The position numbers and the translations under genes were made by a program. DNA of 39,526 nucleotides, from the NCBI GenBank assembly GCA_002371705.1, contig DFGI01000037.1:1-39526 (forward strand). The letters are read 5' to 3'. Position 1 is the first letter of the stretch. Each line of letters opens with the position of its first letter. The stretch comes from Bacteroidales bacterium UBA3754. GTDB lineage: Bacteria > Bacteroidota > Bacteroidia > Bacteroidales > UBA1715. This document shows positions 15,350 through 23,087 of the stretch, one piece after another. Under the pieces are notes generated by a model. It was not told the origin of the DNA. It ran no database searches and was given only the letters and a program-made list of their open reading frames with translations.

Positions 15350-15407
15350 TATGCGAAAATTTCGCATACTAAGTATATTTCTTTGCTATAAAGAAATAAA
15401 ACTTAGT
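15350..15407. repeat. Two adjacent strong palindromes upstream of topB
   Basis: The first has 9-bp arms around one base (15350-15358, 15360-15368). The second has an outer 7-bp stem ACTAAGT/ACTTAGT (15368-15374, 15401-15407) and an inner 8-bp stem ATTTCTTT/AAAGAAAT (15377-15384, 15390-15397) with a GCTAT loop. A possible 10-codon ORF begins just after (15412-15444, MKTTKQWIVT). These may be an element end, a protein-binding site or a leader structure; the remaining 100 bp to topB show only a -7 element. Confidence 0.6.
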
Positions 15408-15513
15408 GGTTATGAAAACAACAAAACAATGGATTGTGACGTAAAAACCATAGGGAAACACATTAATAATGCCCTACGCGGTAATTATTTTTTCTATTGC
15501 ACTAAATTTTAAT

Positions 15514-15521
15514 TACTTTTG
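15514..15521 (+). promoter_or_regulatory. Predicted -7 element of topB
   Basis: TACTTTTG matches TAnnTTTG and lies 26 bp before the topB ATG. The nearest TTG (15497-15499) is only 14 bp upstream, so the -33 region is poor. Confidence 0.5.
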
Positions 15522-15547
15522 CAAAACCATAAATTGTACTTGTATTT

Positions 15548-17563
15548 ATGATAGTCTGTATTGCTGAAAAACCGAGTGTCGCGAAGGATATTGCCCACGT
15601 TTTGGGGGCAAATACAAGCCGTGATGGATATATGGAAGGCAACGGCTATCAGGTTACGTGGACGTTTGGGCACCTTTGCACACTGAAGGAACCTCACGAT
15701 TACACCGATTTGTGGAAGTCGTGGTCGCTTTCGCGGTTGCCGATGATTCCCCAACAGTTTGGCATAAAGTTGATAGACGACAAGGGAATAGCCAAACAAT
15801 TCCACACGATAGAAACGTTGATGAAACATGCCGACAAAATCATAAATTGTGGTGATGCTGGTCAGGAAGGAGAACTGATTCAGCGTTGGGTAATGCAAAA
15901 GGCCGGGGCGAAATGTCCCGTGGAACGGCTTTGGATTTCTTCGTTGACCGAGGATGCTATCAAGGATGGTTTTAATAACCTGAAACCTCAGGAAAATTAT
16001 CAATCGCTGTACGAGGCAGGCTTGGTGCGTGCAATCGGTGATTGGCTTTTGGGAATGAATGCCACACGCCTCTATACGCTGAAATATGGGCAAAACAAAC
16101 AGATACTTTCTATTGGTAGGGTGCAAACGCCCACATTGGCAATGATAGTCAATCGTCAGCAACAGATTGAGAATTTCACGCCCGAACAGTATTGGGTGTT
16201 GTCAACGGTGTATCGTGAAACGACGTTTACTGCAACGTCGGGAAAATTTTCTTCGCAGGAAGAGGGGCAAAAGATTTTGGATGAGGTAAAAGATGGGCTG
16301 TTCACCGTGACCGACGTGTCGGAGAAAAAAGGCATGGAAGCACCGCCACGCTTGTTCGACTTGACTTCGTTGCAGGTGGAATGTAACAAGAAATTCTCGT
16401 TTTCGGCTGACCAGACCTTGCAGTTGATTCAAAGTTTGTACGAGAAGAAATTTACAACCTATCCGCGTGTTGACACGACATTTTTGAGTGATGACATTTA
16501 TCCTAAATGTCCGCAGATAATGGGCGGTTTGGCTGGTGTGCCGTCGTACGTGCCGCTGCTGGAGCCGTTTAAGGGTAAAAAATTACCCAAAAGCAAAAAA
16601 GTGTTCGATTCGTCAAAAGTGACTGACCACCATGCAATTATTCCGACAGGCGTCACGCCTCACGGCTTGTCACAAAACGAGGAACGGGTGTTCGACCTTG
16701 TTGCGAAACGGTTTATCGCCGTGTTTTATCCCGATTGTCAGTTTGCAACGACTACGGTTTTGGGCAAGGTCGGGAACTATGAGTTCAAAGCCACGGGAAA
16801 ACAGATTTTGAGCCCTGGTTGGCGTGTCGTATTTGGGAACGTCGGTCAAGACGACGAGGAAAAGAAAGATGAGGAGAAGACGCTGCCGTCGTTTATCAAA
16901 GGCGAATCGGGACCGCATAAGCCTGATTTGGCTGAAAAATGGACCCAGCCGCCAAAACCTTATACCGAAGCTACCTTGTTACGGGCAATGGAAACCGCGG
17001 GGAAAATGGTCGAAGATGAGGAACTACGAGATGCTTTAAAAGAAAATGGAATCGGTCGTCCTTCGACTCGTGCGGCAATAATCGAAACTTTGTTTAAACG
17101 GCGGTACATCGTAAAAGAAAAGAAAAATCTAATTGCCACCGACACAGGAATAGAATTGATTCAGCTTATTCACGAGGAATCACTGAAAAGTGCGGAACTG
17201 ACGGGAAAATGGGAGAAAAAACTGCGTGAAATTGAGCAAAAGAAATATTCTGCGAAACAGTTTCTCGACGAGTTGAAAGTCATGGTTTTGGAGATTGTCA
17301 CGACAGTTTTGCGCGACAACACCAACCGCCGTGTTGCGATTACTGTGATAGAGGAGAAAGATAAGAAAACTGCTAAGGTAAAACGGGAGAAAAAAACTGT
17401 TGGTGTTTCGAAAAAAGGAGTTGCAACACAACAACAAGTTGACGATTCTTTAATAGGACAAGTATGTCCAAAATGCGGAAAGGGAAAAATTGTCAAAGGA
17501 AGTACGGCCTACGGTTGCAGCGAGTGGAAGTCAGGTTGTGATTATAGAGTTCCGTTTGCTTAG
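15548..17563 (+). CDS. topB: DNA topoisomerase III (type IA)
   Basis: A 671-residue type IA topoisomerase, which passes single strands through a transient 5'-phosphotyrosine break to decatenate DNA. The N-terminal Toprim domain begins MIVCIAEKPSVAKDIAHVLG and includes the acidic segment GDAGQEGELI (residues about 99-108). The catalytic tyrosine is Y305 in TTYPRVDT. LWISSLTEDAIKDGF, AGLVRAIGDWLLGMNATR and the NGIGRPSTRAAIIETL motif are characteristic. One C-terminal Cys4 zinc motif (CPKCGKGK...YGCSEWKSGC) ends the protein. Bacteroidota often carry extra topB copies on mobile elements; this one, beside the accessory stretch, may be such a copy or the core gene. Its stop overlaps that of the convergent barrel gene. 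Confidence 0.95.
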   Translation: MIVCIAEKPSVAKDIAHVLGANTSRDGYMEGNGYQVTWTFGHLCTLKEPHDYTDLWKSWSLSRLPMIPQQFGIKLIDDKGIAKQFHTIETLMKHADKIINCGDAGQEGELIQRWVMQKAGAKCPVERLWISSLTEDAIKDGFNNLKPQENYQSLYEAGLVRAIGDWLLGMNATRLYTLKYGQNKQILSIGRVQTPTLAMIVNRQQQIENFTPEQYWVLSTVYRETTFTATSGKFSSQEEGQKILDEVKDGLFTVTDVSEKKGMEAPPRLFDLTSLQVECNKKFSFSADQTLQLIQSLYEKKFTTYPRVDTTFLSDDIYPKCPQIMGGLAGVPSYVPLLEPFKGKKLPKSKKVFDSSKVTDHHAIIPTGVTPHGLSQNEERVFDLVAKRFIAVFYPDCQFATTTVLGKVGNYEFKATGKQILSPGWRVVFGNVGQDDEEKKDEEKTLPSFIKGESGPHKPDLAEKWTQPPKPYTEATLLRAMETAGKMVEDEELRDALKENGIGRPSTRAAIIETLFKRRYIVKEKKNLIATDTGIELIQLIHEESLKSAELTGKWEKKLREIEQKKYSAKQFLDELKVMVLEIVTTVLRDNTNRRVAITVIEEKDKKTAKVKREKKTVGVSKKGVATQQQVDDSLIGQVCPKCGKGKIVKGSTAYGCSEWKSGCDYRVPFA

Positions 17564-18276
17564 CGTTTTTTCTTTGTGTTATATACCCGCAAATCGTAAA
17601 TGTGGCACGGCACTTTCGAGTCGCTGAAATTCATCAGTAATGAAATTCCAAGCACAGAAAACCAATCTTTTGTCCGTTGAAATGAGATTTGTTTGTACTG
17701 TTGGTAGCCGTCGATGGGAGCATCGGCAAGCTGGTCAAGGCGGTCGGAGAATGTTTTTCTGAACACCCATTCGCCACGCAGTTCCAAACGGGGATGTACC
17801 TTATATTTAAGTCCAATTCCCATTGGAATGTCAATTGCTTCGAACCATTTTGAATTTTCCATATACAAGGCTCCAAGCCCAAATGTTACATACGGAGAGA
17901 AATTGTGCGTTTTTGCGTCTTCGGTGATTTCAAAGAAATTGAATTCCACACCGCACGAAAACTCCATAATTTTTGTGTTGTCGAAATAATAGTTTCGATT
18001 TTGCTGGTAAGAATTGTCGAAATTTTCATCTTCGGCTTTCAAATTCCCAAGAGTAGCACACAAACGAAGAGAGTAGTGTGGATTGTAGTTTTTCTTGAAA
18101 ATTCCTGCTATGGTAGGTTGGGGAGAATAATATGCTCGGGTAAGGTTGATGTCGCCGTTATATTGAGAAGTGCCAAGAAGAATTCCCACATCAAAATCCT
18201 TGTGTTGCGCCAAAATAGTTGTATTACAAAAGAATACAAACATAAAAAATAGTGGACTTATCTTACAGAATTTCAT
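17560..18276 (-). CDS. Outer-membrane beta-barrel protein, DUF6089/PorG-like
   Basis: A 238-residue exported protein (signal peptide near residues 1-24, ending FCNTTILAQ). The start of the mature part, DVGILLGTSQYNGDINLTRAYYSPQPTIAGIFKKNYNPHYSLRL, is typical of the DUF6089 family, small barrels that include the PorG component of type IX secretion as I recall. Later strands are PYVTFGLGALYM and IPMGIGLKYKVHPRLELRGEWVFRKTF, with a positively charged end. In other Bacteroidota such a gene often lies near nadK, as here, which supports the call. ATG 18276 is used rather than TTG 18291. TAA of this gene and TAG of topB overlap by two bases (17560-17563). With a type IX-exported BspA pair in the same window, a secretion role is plausible but unproven. 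Confidence 0.8.
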   Translation of the reverse strand: MKFCKISPLFFMFVFFCNTTILAQHKDFDVGILLGTSQYNGDINLTRAYYSPQPTIAGIFKKNYNPHYSLRLCATLGNLKAEDENFDNSYQQNRNYYFDNTKIMEFSCGVEFNFFEITEDAKTHNFSPYVTFGLGALYMENSKWFEAIDIPMGIGLKYKVHPRLELRGEWVFRKTFSDRLDQLADAPIDGYQQYKQISFQRTKDWFSVLGISLLMNFSDSKVPCHIYDLRVYNTKKKR

Positions 18277-18335
18277 TGTATTATGACACAATTTTAGGAA
18301 AAACGATAAAATGTCATAATTAGTATTTTGATGGA

Positions 18336-19283
18336 TTATTTTCTAAACGAAGGCCAACCTTCTTTAGTTTGTTTCATTTTATAATGAGCGGAAAACATAA
18401 CAAACATATAAAAATCCCTATCATTTGGGTCGCCACGTTGTTCATTGTAGTAGTGGTAAGGACCATTATTTTCGTAGCAGTGTCCAACATAATTCGGGTC
18501 GGCAGCCAATTTCGCAGAAGTGCTAGGTACTTCTTTTGGCGCATTTTGAGCCACCAAATCAGGATTTGCGTAGGTCGTGCTAACATCGTCAAGATAGTCG
18601 GTGAACAAGAATCTCAAGCCTGCTTCTGCCGAAATTGTCCAACGTTTGTTGACGGTATATTTTGCAATAAGTCCAAGAGGAACACATACTTGATACAACG
18701 AATATGGCTTTCGTGTTTCAATATAGTTTTGTCCTTCAGTACCAATAGGTTGCAAAGCTACCCATTTACCTTCCAATTTCGCTTTAGGGTTGAAGTGATA
18801 TACACCAATGCCGACAAAACAGTATGTGGAAACTGTTCTACCACGTTGACCACGCACACCGCGAAGGTCATAGATATGACCGCTCCGTTCTTTTCTGATT
18901 TTATAGTCTAACCTGAAACTTATTTCCTGAATTGGCGTTCTGAATGAAAGTTCACGGTCGGAACGGAAATATTCGGTAGTTTTGTTGTCGTTACCATACA
19001 ACATACCAGTTGTGAATGCGACTTGCCAAGATACACGTTCCCTGAATGTTTTGCGAAGTCCGATAGTTCCTCCAAAACGTGTAGAAAGGAAGTCCAAATC
19101 GATGATTGAATTTCGTCCTACTCCAGGACCACCACCAAGTTCTCCAAGCATAAACGAAGGTCCGAAACCTCCGATGAGCTCGTATGGATAGGTTTTCCAC
19201 ATTTTATCTTGTCCTAATGCGAACGAAGATGAGATGAGAATCAGAGCTACAACAGCCAGTATTTTGTTCTTTAGTCCCTGCAT
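18336..19283 (-). CDS. Outer-membrane beta-barrel protein, second DUF6089-like paralogue
   Basis: A 315-residue exported protein (signal peptide ending FALGQ, residues 1-25). The barrel layout parallels the downstream gene: ELIGGFGPSFMLGELGG, a radial turn FRERVSWQVAFTTGMLYGND, YCFVGIGVYHFNPKAKLEGKW, VPLGLIAKYTVNKRWTISAEAGLRFLFTDYLDDVSTTY. That last stretch (aromatic-rich strand then FTDYLDDVS) is common in this barrel class. Residues about 245-290 are a polar loop rich in Asn, Tyr and Pro. It has its own promoter element (19300-19307) and lies 59 bp upstream of the other barrel gene, so they are likely co-expressed paralogues. Which of the two is the true PorG-type protein cannot be decided here. 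Confidence 0.8.
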   Translation of the reverse strand: MQGLKNKILAVVALILISSSFALGQDKMWKTYPYELIGGFGPSFMLGELGGGPGVGRNSIIDLDFLSTRFGGTIGLRKTFRERVSWQVAFTTGMLYGNDNKTTEYFRSDRELSFRTPIQEISFRLDYKIRKERSGHIYDLRGVRGQRGRTVSTYCFVGIGVYHFNPKAKLEGKWVALQPIGTEGQNYIETRKPYSLYQVCVPLGLIAKYTVNKRWTISAEAGLRFLFTDYLDDVSTTYANPDLVAQNAPKEVPSTSAKLAADPNYVGHCYENNGPYHYYNEQRGDPNDRDFYMFVMFSAHYKMKQTKEGWPSFRK

Positions 19284-19299
19284 ACAACAAATTAATATG

Positions 19300-19307
19300 C
19301 AAATATA
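19300..19307 (-). promoter_or_regulatory. Predicted -7 element of the barrel-gene pair
   Basis: The minus strand reads TATATTTG, matching TAnnTTTG, 16 bp before the ATG at 19283. No TTG at standard spacing. Confidence 0.45.
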
Positions 19308-19339
19308 CTATTTTCTTTGAAATTCCGTACTATGAAATG

Positions 19340-20212
19340 CTATTTTCTTATGTCCATACCAAGGTTTAGTTTTTCCCGCAATGTGCCAAAGAAATTTTTT
19401 GAATGGAATTCAATTGTTGAAATTGTGTGTCTAGACTTCTTGATATTGATGGTCGGATTGTGTCTAACTATCTGACTTATATAGTCATTGGAAATTAAGA
19501 ACTCCGTGAAGTCTCCAGTTGCCTCAATAGTGATTTTTTTGTCGTCGGGAATAATAATCGGACGAATATTTAATGTGTGTGGGGCGATAGGAGTGATAAT
19601 GAACGAATGGTTGTCGGGGGTGAGTATAGGTGAACCTAAGCTCAGTGAATAGCCCGTGGAACCAGTTGGTGTGCTTATGGCAACACCGTCTGCCCAAAAC
19701 GAACAGAGAAAATCATTGTCAACATAGACGTTTAATTTGATGAGTTTCACAGCGTTGCTTTTTTGCAACGTGATTTCGTTCAAACCAATGCCTGAGAATT
19801 TTTTAGACTTGTTTTTATATGAAAAATCCAACAACGTCCGTTTTTGCAACGTGTATTGTTTTTCCTTCAGTAGTTTTATGATTTGGTCGATATCGTTGGG
19901 ATTTGTTTGTGCGAGGAATCCTAATTTCCCGAAATTGATACCAACAATCGGAATGCGTTCCTTGTAGCAGAGGTGTGCGCATTTCAAAAATGTTCCGTCG
20001 CCTCCCAAACTAATCAGCACATCGGCGTTGCTATCGTGTAGATCGGTAAAAACGTTCGTGTTGTTGATACTAAAACTGCTGGATTGCAGATATTCTTTGA
20101 AATCCTTGTGGATTATTGTATCAAATCCTGCTGTGATGAAGCTGTGTATGACTTCTTCGACTTTCTGCTTGAAATCCGATGAGATATTTGTTCCGAAAAT
20201 TGCTATCCTCAT
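19340..20212 (-). CDS. nadK: NAD kinase
   Basis: NadK phosphorylates NAD to NADP with ATP or polyphosphate, in the cytosol. The 290-residue length is normal. The catalytic GGDG motif is in ISLGGDGTFLKCAH (residues about 67-80). GINFGKLGFLAQ follows, then GLNEITLQK (the NE motif), and DGVAISTPTGSTGYSLSLGSPI, the family signature that contacts NAD and forms the citrullinated-looking Gly/Ser/Thr loop. The end IIPDDKKITIEA is also typical. It follows dnaA after a terminator, so it needs its own promoter; TATCTTTA at 20233-20240 (one mismatch) is the candidate. It is followed by the two barrel genes. Confidence 0.96.
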   Translation of the reverse strand: MRIAIFGTNISSDFKQKVEEVIHSFITAGFDTIIHKDFKEYLQSSSFSINNTNVFTDLHDSNADVLISLGGDGTFLKCAHLCYKERIPIVGINFGKLGFLAQTNPNDIDQIIKLLKEKQYTLQKRTLLDFSYKNKSKKFSGIGLNEITLQKSNAVKLIKLNVYVDNDFLCSFWADGVAISTPTGSTGYSLSLGSPILTPDNHSFIITPIAPHTLNIRPIIIPDDKKITIEATGDFTEFLISNDYISQIVRHNPTINIKKSRHTISTIEFHSKNFFGTLREKLNLGMDIRK

Positions 20213-20232
20213 AATCGAAAAGTTTTGCGGGG

Positions 20233-20240
20233 TAAAGATA
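20233..20240 (-). promoter_or_regulatory. Possible -7 element of nadK
   Basis: The minus strand reads TATCTTTA, one mismatch to TAnnTTTG, between the dnaA terminator and the nadK ATG at 20212. Confidence 0.3.
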
Positions 20241-20258
20241 GGAAATCGGAAGATAAAA

Positions 20259-20284
20259 AAAAAGACGACCGAAGTCGTCTTTTT
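20259..20284 (-). terminator. Rho-independent terminator of dnaA
   Basis: An 11-bp perfect stem (20259-20269 with 20274-20284) and a 4-base loop end in a T run on the minus strand. It starts one base after the dnaA stop codon (TAA at 20286-20288). Confidence 0.9.
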
Positions 20285-20285
20285 G

Positions 20286-21740
20286 TTATTGTAGTTTGAA
20301 ACGTTTCTCTAAATCAAGAATATATTTTTTGAAGCGTTTGTCGGTTTCCATAAGATTGTTGACCGTTTTGCATGCGTGGAGCACAGTTGCGTGGTCTTTG
20401 CCGCCGATTTGCGAACCTATTGAGGCAAGAGAGTTTTTCGTGTATATTTTTGCAAAATACATTGCAACTTGTCGTGATTGCACAATTTCTCTTTTTCTTG
20501 TCTTTGATTTCAGTTGGTCTGGAGCGATGTTGAAATAGTCGCACACCGTTTTTTTGATAAATTCGATGGAAATATCTTGTTGGGTGCTTTTTACTAACTT
20601 TTCAACCACGTCTTTCGCAAGGTCGAGACTCAATTGTTTTTTGTTGATGGTTGCTTGAGCCAAAATTGAAATCAACACGCCTTCCAATTCTCGGATGTTT
20701 GATGTGATATGGTTGGCAATGTATTCCATAACTTCCTCGTCAATTTCGATGCCTTCTTTTTGGATTTTTTGTTTCAAAATCTCAAGGCGGGTTTCAAAAT
20801 TTGGAACGGTAAGTTCTGCCGACAAACCCCATTTGAAGCGTGAAAGCAAACGGTCGTTCAAACCTTGCATTTCAACAGGTGGACAGTCTGACGACAAAAT
20901 GATTTGTTTTCCTTTTTGATGTAAGTAATTGAAAATCTGGAAGAATGCGTTTTGTGTCCCTACTTTGTCCTTGAACAACTGAACATCGTCAATAATCAAA
21001 ACGTCTATATTTTGATAGTAATGCAAGAAGTCGTTTCTGTGGTTTTCGATAGCTGCTTGGGTATGCTGTCTTTCGAACGTGTCGGCATCAACATAGAGCA
21101 CGTTTTTCTTTGGGTACAATTCCTTGATTTCCGAACCGATTGCCTGAATTAAGTGTGTTTTTCCCAAACCAGATTTACCATAAATAAGTAAAGGATTGTA
21201 TGTTGTTTTTACCGCATAGCGTGCAATTGTCAAACCTGCGGTGCGGGCGAGTTTATTGCAATCGCCTTCAACGAAATTAGCAAATGTGTACGTCGGGTTC
21301 AATTGTGATTCAATCACACCCTTCACGCCAGGTAGTATAAATGGATCCTTAATTATATTAGAATTCGGAATATACGTCGGGGCTGGTTGAATGTTTTGTG
21401 CAGGTGTGTTTTTTCCTGTGTGCGTGGTTGTGATTACTCTACCAGTTTTTTGTTCTGTTTTAACCCATACATTATATTTAAGAGTAACTTTTTGGTTGTA
21501 AACTCTGTGCAACACACGACTGATCAAATCAATGTAGTTCTCTTCCAGATATTCATAATAGAATTCACTGGGTACTTGAATTGTCAGTTGGTTGGTTGAT
21601 TCTGACCAATCCACAAACTTGATTGGCTCAAACCATGTACGGTAACTTTGTGCCTGGTCAGGGCCCAAAATGTCTTTGATAATAGCCAGACATTCAGCCC
21701 ATTTTTCCTCGTGTCCCTTCGATATCTCCTGAGTTTCCAT
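20286..21740 (-). CDS. dnaA: Chromosomal replication initiator protein DnaA
   Basis: DnaA is the AAA+ ATPase that binds DnaA boxes and melts the origin. The 484-residue length fits the family. The N-terminal domain (residues 1-90) has the QSYRTWFEPI segment; residues 95-145 are a flexible linker; the ATPase core carries Walker A (GKSGLGKTHLI, 188-198), Walker B (VLIIDDVQ) and the sensor segment DRLLSRFKWGLSAEL; the C-terminal DNA-binding domain has RQVAMYFAKIYTKNSLASIG and the signature DHATVLHACKTV. It is transcribed alone, with a terminator directly at its stop. The 348-bp region upstream is AT-rich with palindromes but has no clear DnaA boxes, so the origin may be elsewhere. Confidence 0.98.
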   Translation of the reverse strand: METQEISKGHEEKWAECLAIIKDILGPDQAQSYRTWFEPIKFVDWSESTNQLTIQVPSEFYYEYLEENYIDLISRVLHRVYNQKVTLKYNVWVKTEQKTGRVITTTHTGKNTPAQNIQPAPTYIPNSNIIKDPFILPGVKGVIESQLNPTYTFANFVEGDCNKLARTAGLTIARYAVKTTYNPLLIYGKSGLGKTHLIQAIGSEIKELYPKKNVLYVDADTFERQHTQAAIENHRNDFLHYYQNIDVLIIDDVQLFKDKVGTQNAFFQIFNYLHQKGKQIILSSDCPPVEMQGLNDRLLSRFKWGLSAELTVPNFETRLEILKQKIQKEGIEIDEEVMEYIANHITSNIRELEGVLISILAQATINKKQLSLDLAKDVVEKLVKSTQQDISIEFIKKTVCDYFNIAPDQLKSKTRKREIVQSRQVAMYFAKIYTKNSLASIGSQIGGKDHATVLHACKTVNNLMETDKRFKKYILDLEKRFKLQ

Positions 21741-22088
21741 TTCTTTATTTATTACCTCTTTTATTGTTCAACAAAGATGCTAATAAAAATTCAAAAAAAA
21801 ATCTCAAAATGGCTTGCATTTTTCATTTTTTGTATAGGGTATTGTATTTCAGCATTTTAATTTTTTAGAAAAAATAATCTTTTTTTGTAATGTATTGATA
21901 TTCAGTATTTTATATCTATCTTATTGATTTCTTTGCAGTTGGTGGTGCAAGGTTAAATTAAAGATTTCGATAATGTGTTTAGAAATGACTAAATGTAAAA
22001 CTATTGTATAATGAATTTGTAAATAAATTATACAACAATAGTAATAAACTGATAATTATCATATAATTACGAGTCGATATTTCTCGAA
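21741..22088. other. 348-bp AT-rich intergenic region upstream of dnaA
   Basis: No gene is supported here. It holds an inverted repeat (22000-22012 with 22027-22042; 13 pairs and a 3-base bulge) and the perfect 10-bp palindrome GATAATTATC (22051-22060), both just beyond the MCE-gene stop. I found no TTATCCACA-type DnaA box, even allowing one mismatch, so an origin is not supported. A weak -7-like CATCTTTG (minus strand, 21772-21779) may serve dnaA. Confidence 0.5.
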
Positions 22089-23081
22089 TTAATCTTTTTC
22101 TTTTTTCTCTTTTGATGAACCGAAAATCGGGAATGAAACGTAGCGTTTTGGATGTTTTTGAACGTCAATTAGGAGTGAGTTCAATTGGGTTGACGCTTGA
22201 TCCAAGTTGTTGTACAGTGATTTGTCGTTTATTAAAGCACCAATAGAACTTTGTCCGCTGTTGATTTGTTGCAACATTTGGTTCAATTCGGTGACTGCAC
22301 TTTCGGTTTTTACGAGCGTCTCGGTAATATTTGCCTTTGAAATTGAATCGGTCATGCTCGAAAAGTTTGCGATGATAGTACCAATTTCTTCGGAATGTTC
22401 GTTTATGTTGGTCGTGATGCCATTTACATTCGCTAAAATGCGTTGGATGTTTTCGTCACCGTTGGTCATAATTGTGTCCAATGTCACGCCGGAATGATGG
22501 ATTGCGTCGATTGCACCTTGTAATTTCACAAAGCAGCGGCGTAGTTCTTCACCATTTGATTCGTTGACAACATATTTGATTTGGTCGATGGCTACAGCTG
22601 CGCTTTCCAACAATTTTTCGGCCTGTGCTTTCAGCGGAGCCACTTCAATACGAACTTGGTCGGTGATAGATGCTTCGATGGCGGAATTTAGGGTGTCGAA
22701 ATTTTTTACGTAACTGATTGGTTCACTTGTTGTTGTCTCTGGTAATATGATGTCAATAGCCTTCGAACCCAATAAATCGGAGCTGAAAATCTTCGCTACG
22801 GTTGTGGTTGGCAAGAAAATATCGGAATTGATGCTGAGTTCAACGGTAAGTTGGTCGTATTTCGAAGATGTGAAGTAAATATCCTTAACATGACCGATTT
22901 TGTAGCCTCGAAGAAGCACAGCCGCGTTTTTCTGAAGACCTTCAACTTGGTTGTATGTAGTGTAGTATATATTTTCACGTGTGAAAATATTTTTCCCTTT
23001 GCAGAAATTAATGCCCCAAATAAGAATACCTGCGATGATAGCTACAAGAAGTCCGATTTTTATTGCTTTGTCTTTTTCCAT
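22089..23081 (-). CDS. MlaD/MCE-family lipid-transport substrate-binding protein
   Basis: A 330-residue protein anchored by an N-terminal helix (residues about 8-27, IGLLVAIIAGILIWGINF). The single MCE domain follows at about 38-115 (YYTTYNQVEGLQKNAAVLLRGYKIGHVKDIYF, then FLPTTTVAKIFSSDLLGSKAIDIIL). The remainder is a long helical, coiled-coil-prone region up to the basic end. MCE proteins form hexameric rings in the periplasm that move phospholipids or other hydrophobics between membranes, usually with an ABC transporter. No permease or ATPase gene is nearby. It starts 6 bp after the amidase gene stops, a pairing that suggests an envelope-maintenance operon. Confidence 0.9.
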   Translation of the reverse strand: MEKDKAIKIGLLVAIIAGILIWGINFCKGKNIFTRENIYYTTYNQVEGLQKNAAVLLRGYKIGHVKDIYFTSSKYDQLTVELSINSDIFLPTTTVAKIFSSDLLGSKAIDIILPETTTSEPISYVKNFDTLNSAIEASITDQVRIEVAPLKAQAEKLLESAAVAIDQIKYVVNESNGEELRRCFVKLQGAIDAIHHSGVTLDTIMTNGDENIQRILANVNGITTNINEHSEEIGTIIANFSSMTDSISKANITETLVKTESAVTELNQMLQQINSGQSSIGALINDKSLYNNLDQASTQLNSLLIDVQKHPKRYVSFPIFGSSKEKKEKD

Positions 23082-23087
23082 TCTTTG

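Noticed and set aside
21741..22088. AT-rich gap upstream of dnaA as oriC
   Set aside because: No DnaA box, even with one mismatch, was seen; the palindromes lie next to the MCE stop. Not supported without GC-skew data.
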